DNA of 64,000 nt from Rhizobiaceae bacterium MnEN-MB40S (GTDB taxonomy: Bacteria; Pseudomonadota; Alphaproteobacteria; Rhizobiales; Rhizobiaceae), in NCBI GenBank assembly GCA_024343425.1, contig BRLC01000013.1:1-64000 (forward strand), read 5' to 3'. A program made the translations under genes and the position numbers. Of this stretch, positions 24,116 to 32,589 are shown piece after piece (within the stretch, counting starts at the first letter, position 1; each line of letters opens with the position of its first letter). The notes below the pieces were generated by a model. The model saw only the letters and a list, made by a program, of their open reading frames with translations, searched no databases and was not told the DNA's origin.

Positions 24116-26017
24116 GTGCATGAAACCCCGTCTTTTGTTCAGCCGGTCCGCGCTCCCATGTCGCTTTCAGACGCCATCTATGGTCCCTTCGAGAAGCTTG
24201 TCCGCCCGCTGGACATTCCCTATTCGCCGCTGCCTGATGGCGGTCCGTTTGCGCTGGTGATGCATTTTGCGAAGATGTTTCGCGGCGTGCTGGCGGCCTC
24301 CGCCGTTCTCAGCATCGTCGTCGAGCTCATCAATCTGGCCGTTATCTGGGGCGTTTCGGTTATCGTCGACGGCGTCAACGCCAAGGGAGCCGCGGCGTTT
24401 CTGAAGGAGGACTGGCTGACGCTGGCCGTTCTGGGCGTTCTGCTGTTTCCGGTCATGCCGGTGTTTATCTTCGTGGCGAACACGCTGAGTTCGCAGGTGG
24501 TGGGCGTGTGCCTGCCGGCGGCCATGCAATGGCAGGGCCACAAGGCGGTGGAGCGCCAGGATCTGGCGTTTTTCCACGACCTGTTCGCCGGACAGGTGGC
24601 GACCCGCATTTCGCAGGTGGCCAGCGCCCTGCAGCAGCAGATCGTCGTCGCCTTTCAGAGCGGGCCGCATTTTCTCGTGCAGTTCGTCGGGTCGCTGGCG
24701 CTTCTGGGGGCGCTCGCATGGCCGCTGGCGGTTCCCGTCTTTGCGTGGATCCTCGCCAATATTGCGCTGATGGTTAGGGTGACGCCGAAATATTCCGGCC
24801 GCTCCCGCCGCTCGGCCAGAGCCAACAGCATGGTCGTCGGCGCAATGACCGATCTCTACAGCAATATCCAGATGGTGAAGCTCTTCGCGGCGGAAGACAG
24901 CGAGGCCGGCGCCATGCGCACGGTGGTGGGCGCCGCCATCGAAAGCCAGCAGCAGGAACGGCGTATCTATCTGACGACCGACGCCACGGTGGTGCTTTTT
25001 AACGTCGCTCTTTTGATCGGTATTTTCGCGGTGGGGCTCTGGGGGCTTGTGGCCGGGTTCATCACGATCGGCGAGTTCGTCGCCTCGGTGGCAATCGTGC
25101 AACGGCTTTCGGGTAACGCCCGGGCGTTCCTGCACATGGGGCGGCAGATCTATCAGGCGGCCGGCACGATCCGCGACGCGATGCCGGTGATCACGACGCC
25201 GCCGACGATCGTCGACGCGCCCGACGCCCGCTCGCTGCAGGTGACTGACGGCAGGGTCGAGTTCCGCAACATCCATTTCGAATACCGCGCGCGGCAACAG
25301 GTGATCAGCAACCTGTCGCTGACCGTGCGCGCCGGCGAAAAGGTCGGGCTGGTGGGGCTGTCCGGCGCCGGCAAGTCGACGCTCGTGAGCCTGCTGCTCA
25401 GGCTGTTCGACCTGCGGGACGGATCGATCCTGATCGACGGTCAGGATATCGGCGCGGTGACCCAGGAGAGCCTGCGCGAGAGCATCGGCGTCGTCACACA
25501 GGACGTCTCGCTCCTGCACCGCTCCGTCGGCGACAATATTCTGTACGGCCGGCCGGAGGCGTCGCGCGCGGAGATGGAGCAGGCCGCCCGGCTTGCCGAG
25601 GCGCACGACTTCATCACCGGCCTGACCGACGCGGAAGGCCGCACCGGCTACGACGCCTTTGTCGGCGATCGCGGGGTCAAGCTTTCCGGCGGGCAGCGGC
25701 AGCGCGTGGCGATCGCCCGGGTGCTTTTGAAAAATGCGCCGATCCTGGTGCTCGACGAGGCGACCTCGGCGCTCGACAGCGAGGCGGAAGCCGCCGTTCA
25801 GGAAAAGCTGGCGCTGCTGATGGAAGGCAAGACGGTGATCGCGATCGCCCACCGGCTTTCGACCATCGCCGAGATGGACCGGATCGTGGTGCTGGACGAG
25901 GGGCGGATCGTCGAACAGGGCGCGCCGGCGGACCTGCTTGCGCGCGACGGACTGTATGCGCGGCTGTGGAAGCGGCAGACCGGCGGCTACATCGCCGACA
26001 CGATGGACGCGGATTAG
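24116..26017 (+). CDS. ABC exporter, fused membrane and ATPase domains
   Basis: A 633-residue half-transporter. The membrane domain has six helices in residues about 40-340; the nucleotide-binding domain has Walker A GLSGAGKST, signature KLSGGQRQR, Walker B ILVLDEATSALDSE and switch AIAHRLSTI. Such proteins work as homodimers exporting lipids, peptides or drugs. The first possible start is GTG at 24116; an ATG at 24158 is an alternative. The stop overlaps that of the convergent LysR gene by three bases. Substrate unknown. Confidence 0.86.
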   Translation: MHETPSFVQPVRAPMSLSDAIYGPFEKLVRPLDIPYSPLPDGGPFALVMHFAKMFRGVLAASAVLSIVVELINLAVIWGVSVIVDGVNAKGAAAFLKEDWLTLAVLGVLLFPVMPVFIFVANTLSSQVVGVCLPAAMQWQGHKAVERQDLAFFHDLFAGQVATRISQVASALQQQIVVAFQSGPHFLVQFVGSLALLGALAWPLAVPVFAWILANIALMVRVTPKYSGRSRRSARANSMVVGAMTDLYSNIQMVKLFAAEDSEAGAMRTVVGAAIESQQQERRIYLTTDATVVLFNVALLIGIFAVGLWGLVAGFITIGEFVASVAIVQRLSGNARAFLHMGRQIYQAAGTIRDAMPVITTPPTIVDAPDARSLQVTDGRVEFRNIHFEYRARQQVISNLSLTVRAGEKVGLVGLSGAGKSTLVSLLLRLFDLRDGSILIDGQDIGAVTQESLRESIGVVTQDVSLLHRSVGDNILYGRPEASRAEMEQAARLAEAHDFITGLTDAEGRTGYDAFVGDRGVKLSGGQRQRVAIARVLLKNAPILVLDEATSALDSEAEAAVQEKLALLMEGKTVIAIAHRLSTIAEMDRIVVLDEGRIVEQGAPADLLARDGLYARLWKRQTGGYIADTMDAD

Positions 26018-26916
26018 CCGCCGTCGAGCACGTCGCGCGGAAACCCGGCGGCGAGATGGTCGATCAGGGCGCGGACGGCGACCGGCAGTCCGCGTCGCGT
26101 CGTGAAAACCAGGTGGACGAGGCCTTTCTGCCCACGCCACTCGGGCAATGCCCGTACGAGACGGCCGTCGTCCAGCGCAGGGAGGCAGGCGTGATAGGGC
26201 AGAAGCGCAACGCCAAGCCCAGCGGCCGCAGCTTCGCGCACCGCCGCCATGTCGGCGCAGCCAAGGCGCGGTTCGTGGCGAAGCGTATGCGCCTTGCCAT
26301 CTGCGGACTCCAGCCGCCATTCGGTCTCGGCGTCCGTGTCGCTGGTGGCGAGCGTCGGCGTCTGTTTGAGTTGCTCGATGGTGTCCAGCCGGTTCGCCAG
26401 CGCCGGGCTGGCGACCAGGACGCGCGTGGAACTGCCGAGCGAGCGCATGGTCAGTTCGGCGTCGCTGGTCAAGGCGACGCGCACCCGTAAGGCGAGGTCG
26501 ATCCGCTCGCCGATCAGGTCCACGGGTCGGTCGGCCGCCACGAGTTGAAGCCGCATGCCGGGATAGCGCTCCAGAAAGCTGCGCGTCAGGTCCGAGACGA
26601 CCTCCACCATGCCGGTCGGGCAGCTGAACCTGATCAGCCCACGCGGTTCGGATTGCGACTGCAGCACCAGCGCTTCTGCCTGCTCGGCCTCAAGCTGGAT
26701 CGTCCGGCAGCGTTCGTAGAAGGCCTGGCCGAGATCGGTGACCCGAAACCGACGGCTCGAGCGTTCTATCAGCCGGATCCCGAGACGCGCCTCCAGCCGG
26801 GCGACGCGCCGGCTGAGCTTTGATTTGGGTTCCCGCAACGCACGGGCCGCGGCGGCGAAGCCGCCATGCGTCACCACTTCCGAGAAATAGGCGTAGTCGT
26901 TGAGATCGGTTTTCAT
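26014..26916 (-). CDS. LysR family transcriptional regulator
   Basis: A 300-residue LysR protein. The HTH lies at residues about 5-65 (YAYFSEVVTHGGFAAAARALREPKSKLSRRVARLEARLG), and a periplasmic-binding-like effector domain follows (SEPRGLIRFSCPTGMVEVVSDL). It is divergent from the SDR gene, whose promoter carries an inverted repeat, so it most likely controls that gene and itself. The ATG at 26916 begins just before the HTH; an open frame upstream crosses the neighbour's promoter and is rejected. Effector unknown. Confidence 0.88.
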   Translation of the reverse strand: MKTDLNDYAYFSEVVTHGGFAAAARALREPKSKLSRRVARLEARLGIRLIERSSRRFRVTDLGQAFYERCRTIQLEAEQAEALVLQSQSEPRGLIRFSCPTGMVEVVSDLTRSFLERYPGMRLQLVAADRPVDLIGERIDLALRVRVALTSDAELTMRSLGSSTRVLVASPALANRLDTIEQLKQTPTLATSDTDAETEWRLESADGKAHTLRHEPRLGCADMAAVREAAAAGLGVALLPYHACLPALDDGRLVRALPEWRGQKGLVHLVFTTRRGLPVAVRALIDHLAAGFPRDVLDGG

Positions 26917-26920
26917 GATT

Positions 26921-26942
26921 ATCGTTCCATATACAGAACGAT
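26921..26942. promoter_or_regulatory. Inverted repeat between divergent LysR and SDR genes
   Basis: ATCGTTC and GAACGAT are exact complements across an eight-base spacer that starts four bases upstream of the LysR gene. Position and shape fit a LysR-type recognition site controlling the SDR gene and autoregulating the regulator. Confidence 0.55.
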
Positions 26943-27037
26943 AGAGGTCATTTTTGCATACTACAAGCGTAATCGTTGCAGATTTATCTCCAAAGCACGG
27001 GGCAGGGTGGTCCTGCCCACGACACAGGAGACAGACG

Positions 27038-27787
27038 ATGAGCAAGTTCGAGAACAAGGTCGTGGTGGTAACCGGAGGCACGAGCGGCATCGGCCTCGCG
27101 ACCGCCAGGGCGTTTGCGGCTGAAGGCGCCGCCGTTTTCATAACCGGACGCCGCCAGAAGGCGCTCGACGCCGCGGTCCGGTCAATCGACGGTAACGTGA
27201 CCGGCGTGCGCGGAGACATGTCGGATCTGGCCGACATCGACCGGCTTTACGATGCGGTTCAGCAGACCCATGCGCAGATCGATGTGCTGTTCGCGAACGC
27301 AGGCGGCGGCGATTTTGCGCCGCTTGGCGCGATCACCGAAGAGCATTTCCAGCGGACTTTCGATACGAATGTGAAAGGCGTGCTCTTCACCGTGCAGAAG
27401 GCGCTGCCGATGCTGCGCGACGGCGCTTCGGTGATCCTCACCGGCTCGACGACCGGCAGCGCCGGCACGGCCAACTTCAGCGTCTATTCGGCGACCAAGG
27501 CGGCGGTGCGCAATTTCGCCCGCAGCTGGATCCTGGACCTGAAGGATCGCGGCATCCGCGTGAACGTCGTCAGTCCGGGCCTGACGGAGACCCCCGGTCT
27601 AAATGGACTTTTTGCAAGCGACGCGGAGGCCGAAGACGCAAAGAAGCAGATGGCCAGCCTGGTTCCGGCCAACCGGGTCGGCAAGCCCGAGGAAATAGCG
27701 AATGCTGTCCTGTTTCTGGCTTCCGACGCTTCGAGCTTTGTCAACGGCGTCGAGTTCTTCGTCGACGGCGGCCAGAACCAGATCTGA
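27038..27787 (+). CDS. SDR family oxidoreductase
   Basis: A 249-residue classical short-chain dehydrogenase. It has the cofactor motif TGGTSGIG (residues 12-19), NAGG, the catalytic Ser in TGSTTGSAG, and YSATK near residue 150, and it ends FVNGVEFFVDGGQNQI. Arg following the Rossmann beta-2 (TGRRQ) suggests NADP(H). The ATG at 27038 is preceded by CAGGAGA. It is divergent from a LysR gene, an arrangement often seen for redox or aromatic-compound responsive SDRs. Substrate unknown. Confidence 0.88.
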   Translation: MSKFENKVVVVTGGTSGIGLATARAFAAEGAAVFITGRRQKALDAAVRSIDGNVTGVRGDMSDLADIDRLYDAVQQTHAQIDVLFANAGGGDFAPLGAITEEHFQRTFDTNVKGVLFTVQKALPMLRDGASVILTGSTTGSAGTANFSVYSATKAAVRNFARSWILDLKDRGIRVNVVSPGLTETPGLNGLFASDAEAEDAKKQMASLVPANRVGKPEEIANAVLFLASDASSFVNGVEFFVDGGQNQI

Positions 27788-27833
27788 CCGACAATTCGGA
27801 GGCGGTCGATGCGGCCGCCTCCGGTCATTTCGC

Positions 27834-28715
27834 TTACTCTCCGAGCATCGCCGCGCGCGGCAACGTCGGGTCGGAGCCCCACTCCGACCAGGAGCGGTCA
27901 TAGACCCGCACCCGGGGATAGCCGAGAAGCCTCAGCGCAAAGTAGCTGTGCGCGGCCGCCGAGCCTTTCTGGCAGTGAACCACGACGTTGTCTTCCGGGT
28001 CGACGCCGGCCTCGAGGAAATGGAGGCTGAGCGCCTGCGGGTCGAGCATGGTTCCGTCGGCGTCCAGATTGGCAGCCCAGGGAATATTGCGCGCCCAGGG
28101 GATGTGCCCCTTGGCGAACAGGTCTGTGGGGCGCACATCGACAACCACCGTCTCCGGGTCATGCCGCCGCTCCAGGATCCATTCCGCCGAAGCGTAGCGC
28201 CGCGGCGTGTAGGCGACCGGAAAGCGGGAACGCCCGGCAGGCGCCGCGCCGGCTTCAGCCGACAGGGGCAGACCCGACGCCGTCCAGGCGCCGATTCCGC
28301 CGTCGAGGATCGAAACGTTGCGGTAGCCATAGAGCTCGAGCAGCCAGAACAGCCGCGCCGCCCGGAAGCCGCCGCGATCGTCGTAAAGCACGATCTGCGA
28401 CGATGCATCCAGCCCCGCCGCCGCGAAGAGGTCGGCAAGCTCCGCCTCGGAGCGCAGCATGCCCTCGACCGGCCCTTCCGGGTCGGACAGCGCGGTGAAC
28501 GGCATGCTCTGCGCGCCGGCGATGTGACCTTCCGCATAGGCCTCGGCCGGACGCATGTCGATGACGACGACCGGGCTTTCACCGCCGGCCGAAACGAGCG
28601 CGCCGAGCGTGCTCGCGTCGATGATCAGATGATCGTTCGGGTAGGCGTTTTCTCCGGCAAGCGCGGCGGTGGACATGGCGATCGCCATCGTCGCCCCGAT
28701 CAGTAATTTTCTCAT
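27834..28715 (-). CDS. Periplasmic rhodanese-type sulfurtransferase, two domains
   Basis: A 293-residue protein with a signal peptide (MRKLLIGATMAIAMSTAALA) and two rhodanese domains. The second carries the active-site loop HCQKGSAAAHSY with Cys248; the first has no Cys loop at the matching place (LYDDRGGFRAAR), as is normal for tandem rhodaneses. It should move sulfane sulfur, for example from thiosulfate, in the periplasm. It lies 24 bases downstream of the peroxiredoxin gene on the same strand, so the two are probably one operon. Confidence 0.86.
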   Translation of the reverse strand: MRKLLIGATMAIAMSTAALAGENAYPNDHLIIDASTLGALVSAGGESPVVVIDMRPAEAYAEGHIAGAQSMPFTALSDPEGPVEGMLRSEAELADLFAAAGLDASSQIVLYDDRGGFRAARLFWLLELYGYRNVSILDGGIGAWTASGLPLSAEAGAAPAGRSRFPVAYTPRRYASAEWILERRHDPETVVVDVRPTDLFAKGHIPWARNIPWAANLDADGTMLDPQALSLHFLEAGVDPEDNVVVHCQKGSAAAHSYFALRLLGYPRVRVYDRSWSEWGSDPTLPRAAMLGE

Positions 28716-28739
28716 TGTCTTGATCTCCGTTGCGGAAGT

Positions 28740-29399
28740 TCAGAATGGCTGCGGGACGATGCGCATGTAAGGCAGCGGCGCGTCCCAACCTTCCGGAAAG
28801 CGTTCGCGGGCCTCGTCGTCCTTGATCGCCGGCACGATGATGACGTCTTCGCCCTGCTGCCAGCCGGCCGGCGTTGCGACCTGATGTCTTGCGGTCAGCA
28901 TAAGGCTGTCGACCACGCGCAGGAGCTCCCTGGCGTTGCGGCCTGTGGTCATCGGGTAGGTCATGGTCAACTTGACCTTCTTGTCAGGACCGATGACGAA
29001 GACGCAGCGCGCCGTCGCATTGTCCGAGGCCGTCCGGCAGTCGGCGACGCCGGTCGCGTCTTCCGGCAGCATTCCGTAAAGCTTGGCGATCGAAAGATCG
29101 GTGTCCCCGATGATCGGAAAGTCGGGCGAGACGTCCGAGTAGGCCATGATGTCCTTTGTCCAGGTCATGTGGTCCTCGACGCTGTCGACGGCCAGACTGA
29201 TGAGCTTGACGCCGCGGCGTGCGAATTCCGGCGCCGCCAGCGCCATGGCGCCAAGTTCGGTGGTGCAGACCGGCGTGAAGTCCTTCGGGTGCGAGAACAG
29301 CATGCACCAGTTGTCGCCGATCCATTCATGGAAGCGGATCCGACCGTGCGTCGTATCGGCAATGAAGTCGGGCGCGATCGCGCCGATATTGAGTGTCAT
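28740..29399 (-). CDS. 1-Cys peroxiredoxin (Prx6 type)
   Basis: A 219-residue peroxiredoxin with catalytic Cys45 in FTPVCTTE, the preceding SHPKDFTPVC loop, and the long C-terminal arm of the Prx6 group (GWQQGEDVIIVPAIKDDEA). Cytoplasmic, reducing H2O2 and organic peroxides. Other cysteines exist (DCRTAS, ARCVFV), so a two-cysteine cycle is not excluded. It is first in an operon with the rhodanese and divergent from a winged-helix regulator. Confidence 0.9.
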   Translation of the reverse strand: MTLNIGAIAPDFIADTTHGRIRFHEWIGDNWCMLFSHPKDFTPVCTTELGAMALAAPEFARRGVKLISLAVDSVEDHMTWTKDIMAYSDVSPDFPIIGDTDLSIAKLYGMLPEDATGVADCRTASDNATARCVFVIGPDKKVKLTMTYPMTTGRNARELLRVVDSLMLTARHQVATPAGWQQGEDVIIVPAIKDDEARERFPEGWDAPLPYMRIVPQPF

Positions 29400-29493
29400 A
29401 ACCTCTATCCTTTTGTTTCGAACATCGCGCCGGATATCGGCGCTGATGACGGCACACTGTCAGGATGAGAGCCGGACGACCTGAAGGCCATGT

Positions 29494-29523
29494 GAAGTTT
29501 TTATTAGGAAATGCTAAAACTTC
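29494..29523. promoter_or_regulatory. Inverted repeat in the peroxiredoxin/regulator gap
   Basis: GAAGTTTT (29494-29501) and AAAACTTC (29516-29523) are exact complements over a 14-base spacer. It lies 95 bases from the peroxiredoxin start and just before the direct repeats at 29528-29571. It could be an operator for either divergent gene. Confidence 0.4.
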
Positions 29524-29527
29524 CCTC

Positions 29528-29571
29528 AGGTTGTGATAATGCCCACACACATACCGAAAGGTTGAGATAAT
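29528..29571 (+). promoter_or_regulatory. Pair of 13-bp direct repeats, candidate winged-helix regulator site
   Basis: AGGTTGTGATAAT (29528-29540) and AGGTTGAGATAAT (29559-29571) differ at one base and start 31 bases apart, about three helical turns. OmpR/CadC-type winged helices bind direct repeats, and the gene that follows at 29617 encodes one, so autoregulation is plausible. Confidence 0.5.
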
Positions 29572-29616
29572 TGTGCTTTGCGCATAAAAGGTGGAGCCGA
29601 ATTGTGAAGGGCGGGC

Positions 29617-31203
29617 GTGGTGATGATGATCGCCGAAGGACAAAAGATCGGGCCGTTTGACGTGGACCTGGACTCCCGGCGCGTTCGCCGCGACGGGCAG
29701 GAATCGCGATTGTCGCCCAAGGCCGCGGGCGTTCTGGCCCTGCTGATGTCGGCGAACGGCCAGGTTGTGGCCCGCCAGCGCCTGCTGGACGAGGTTTGGC
29801 CGGACGTGACGGTGGGCGAGGAGGTGCTGACGCAGGCGATCGCCGAATTGCGGCGCGTCTTCGGCGATCATGCGCGCAATCCCCGCTATCTCGAGACGAT
29901 CTCGAAATCCGGTTACCGCCTTCTCCCCGGAGAGGCGGTTGCGCCGGCCTCTGTAAAGGCAAGCGAAACCGCGCCTGCAAGCAACGAGGCGCTGTCACAC
30001 GGCGAGTGGGCCTTGCCTTCGGGACCGTCCGTCGTCGTCATGCCCTTCGAGACCATAGCCGAGTCGCCCGAAACGATGGCGATCTCGACCGGACTGTCGC
30101 GTGACATCGCCGTGGCGCTCGCCCGCTCGCGCTGGCTCTTTGTCACCGGTCGCGGCAGCGTTGCGGTTCTGAAGGCTGAAGAGCTTGACCCGGTGACGCT
30201 GGCGCGCAGGCTCGGCGTGCGCTACGCGCTTTCCGGTCACGCGATGGCCGACGAAAGGCGGCTGCGGGCCTCCGTACAGCTCTGCGACGCGGCAACCACC
30301 CGCGTGGTCTGGGCCGAAACGTTCGATTGCGGCCTGGACGGCGTGTTCGACGTCATCGACGCCATCGGAAAACAGATCGCGACGTCGGTCGAAACGCGCA
30401 TCGAGGCGCATATGCGGACGGTCGCGCGCCTGAAGCCGATCGAGGAACTCGACGCCTGGGGCCTCTATCACCGCGCCGAAGGACCGTCGCGCTATGCCTC
30501 CACGATTGCCGAAGTCGAGCAGGCGCACGCCATTCTGTCTCGCGCTGTCACGCTCGCGCCGGACGCAGCCCGCATATCCGCCGCACTGGCGTCGCTGGAG
30601 TTTCGCCGGCAACTCCTGTTCGAACCGCTGACCAGCACGGACGCCCTGATGCGATGCGTCGATCTGGCGGGCCGGGCCATCGAACTCGACTCGGACGAGC
30701 CGGACGGCCTTGTGGCGATGGGGTGCGCCATGGGGGCCATGGGCGACAGAAGCGACGGCCTGCATCATCTGCTTCGCGCGGTCGCCTTGAACCCCAGTTC
30801 CTACCTCGCGCGCAGTTTCTGCGCCTGGGCGCTGCTGTTCGTCGGGCGCAACGCCGACGCGCTCGCGCACGCCGATGCAGGGCAATCCATCAGCCCGCTG
30901 GATCCGGCGGGCTTTCACATGAGCGCGATACGCGCACACGCGCTGACGCTCGCAGGCGAGGTGGAGGAGGGTTATCGCGCTGCGGAAGCATCCGATCTTC
31001 ACCCACGGTCGAGCCATCTGGCGAGCATCATCGCGGTCTGGTGCGCCGTTGCGGCAGGGTTGCCGGATCGCGTGGATTTCCACGTGGCGCGGCTGCGCGC
31101 CGCGCGGCCGGATTTCGGGCTGGAGGATTACTTCAAGCTGTTCCCATTCGAAGGCGACGCCAGGGAAACCATCGCCCGGTACCTCCGCGCGGCGGGCTTG
31201 TGA
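29617..31203 (+). CDS. Winged-helix (OmpR/CadC-type) regulator with TolB-like and TPR domains
   Basis: A 528-residue protein. The N-terminal winged helix spans residues about 10-105 (LSPKAAGVLALLMSANGQVVARQRLLDEVW... YLETISKSGYRLL). A TolB/FlgO-like domain follows (SVVVMPFETIAESPETMAIS), then TPRs. It lacks a receiver domain and a membrane helix, so it is a soluble one-component regulator. The domain order after the HTH mirrors the cyclase-TPR protein at 22278. The start is GTG at 29617. Divergence from the peroxiredoxin-rhodanese operon suggests control of that operon. Confidence 0.85.
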   Translation: MVMMIAEGQKIGPFDVDLDSRRVRRDGQESRLSPKAAGVLALLMSANGQVVARQRLLDEVWPDVTVGEEVLTQAIAELRRVFGDHARNPRYLETISKSGYRLLPGEAVAPASVKASETAPASNEALSHGEWALPSGPSVVVMPFETIAESPETMAISTGLSRDIAVALARSRWLFVTGRGSVAVLKAEELDPVTLARRLGVRYALSGHAMADERRLRASVQLCDAATTRVVWAETFDCGLDGVFDVIDAIGKQIATSVETRIEAHMRTVARLKPIEELDAWGLYHRAEGPSRYASTIAEVEQAHAILSRAVTLAPDAARISAALASLEFRRQLLFEPLTSTDALMRCVDLAGRAIELDSDEPDGLVAMGCAMGAMGDRSDGLHHLLRAVALNPSSYLARSFCAWALLFVGRNADALAHADAGQSISPLDPAGFHMSAIRAHALTLAGEVEEGYRAAEASDLHPRSSHLASIIAVWCAVAAGLPDRVDFHVARLRAARPDFGLEDYFKLFPFEGDARETIARYLRAAGL

Positions 31204-31218
31204 ACCGCGACCTGCGCG

Positions 31219-32565
31219 TCAAAGCGCAGGGCCGAGCCGCAGCGGGCTCCCGTCGCTGAAGCGGGAAAAGCGAAACCGACGCAGATCGTGGCCGACGTCG
31301 TCGCCGCGGATGAGATCGGCGATGACGCGTCCCATGCCGGGGCCAATGCCGAAACCATGACCGCTCATGCCGGTGGCGACGACAAGGCCAGGTATGGACG
31401 CGACGTGATCGACGACCGGAACCATGTCGGGCATCGCGTCGATCATTCCCGCCCAGCGCGCTTTCAGCGTCACTTCTCCGATCTGTGGAAAGAGTTTCCG
31501 GAACCGGCTTGTAATCTGCTTTAAACCTTCCGGATCCGGCGCGGGGTCGAGAATGCGCATCGCCTCGAACGGGCTCGTTTCGTCGGCCCGCCAGACGCGG
31601 GGCGTGCGCCATGCGTCCGGGTAACCCTGCGGCGCAGAGGGCCGGAAGCGCGTGCCGAACGGATTTTTTCGCAGCGCCGGCCAGTATTTCCCCGCGTGGC
31701 GGAACGCGTCCGGACCAAGATACAAATGATGGCGTCCTCCTGCGGCCACAGTGTAGCCGCCATCCTGCCGTCGCCGGAAGGAAATGCGCTCGTCCGTCGC
31801 CGCGCCAGCATGGATTTCGGGCAGGGCGGTTGTGGCGGCGACGGTGGATTTGACGGACAATTGCGGTATCGAGACGCCGTGCGCACGCAGGAACAGCGAG
31901 GTCCACGCGCCGGCGGCGACGAGGACGGTGGACGCGGCGACGCGACCCTTTTCGGTATAGACGCCCGCGATGCGACCGGCGGCGATGTCGAGATTGCGCG
32001 CCGCACAGTTTTCGATGATCGTGACGCCTTCCCGCACGGCGAGGCGCGCCAGAGCCGGCACGGCGACCCACGGTTCGGCGCGCATGTCGGACGGGGTCGT
32101 GATCGCACCCTTGTAGCGCTGCGCCATGGCGGGGATGAGAGCCGCGGTTTCCGCCGCGTCGAGAAGCCTGCTTTCGAGGCCGCAGGTTTGCGCGACCTCC
32201 GCGAATTCTGCGAATTCCTGCATTTCGGCGTCGGTTCTGGCCAGATAGGCGACGCCGGTCTCGGCGAGGCCTATGTCTTCCGCGCAGTCCTCCGCCAGCG
32301 ATTTCCACAGCCGGCGCGACTCCATCATGATCGGCAATTCGTCGGCGTCGCGTCCCTGCTGGCGGATCCAGCCCCAGTTGCGCGACGACTGTTCGGCGGC
32401 GATGCGGCCTTTCTCCAGCAGAGCGACCGACGCGCCCTTGCGGGCGAGGAACAGCGCCGTCGCAACGCCTATGACGCCGCCGCCGATGATGACGACGTCG
32501 CAGGCGTCCGGAAGCGGCGCGTCGAATTGAACCGGGTCGACGAGGGAAAAGGGGAATGTGGTCAC
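31219..32565 (-). CDS. FAD-dependent amino acid oxidase (DAO/DadA-like)
   Basis: A 448-residue flavoprotein with the dinucleotide motif VVIIGGGVIGVATALFLARKG near residue 25, EQSSRNWGWIRQQGRD, and the C-terminal GLVVATGMSGHGFGIGPGMG FAD motif. It belongs to the D-amino acid / sarcosine oxidase family, which removes the amine of amino or N-methylamino acids. It starts with GTG at 32565 and is last in the TRAP-M20 operon, so it may oxidise the amino acid released by the M20 hydrolase. Confidence 0.86.
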   Translation of the reverse strand: MTTFPFSLVDPVQFDAPLPDACDVVIIGGGVIGVATALFLARKGASVALLEKGRIAAEQSSRNWGWIRQQGRDADELPIMMESRRLWKSLAEDCAEDIGLAETGVAYLARTDAEMQEFAEFAEVAQTCGLESRLLDAAETAALIPAMAQRYKGAITTPSDMRAEPWVAVPALARLAVREGVTIIENCAARNLDIAAGRIAGVYTEKGRVAASTVLVAAGAWTSLFLRAHGVSIPQLSVKSTVAATTALPEIHAGAATDERISFRRRQDGGYTVAAGGRHHLYLGPDAFRHAGKYWPALRKNPFGTRFRPSAPQGYPDAWRTPRVWRADETSPFEAMRILDPAPDPEGLKQITSRFRKLFPQIGEVTLKARWAGMIDAMPDMVPVVDHVASIPGLVVATGMSGHGFGIGPGMGRVIADLIRGDDVGHDLRRFRFSRFSDGSPLRLGPAL

Positions 32566-32589
32566 GGCGCGCTTGTCCTGTTGCGAAGG

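Noticed and set aside
24167..26320. Minus-strand frame of 717 codons opposite the ABC exporter
   Set aside because: Antisense shadow; the plus strand carries all ABC motifs and the minus translation is low-complexity basic sequence.
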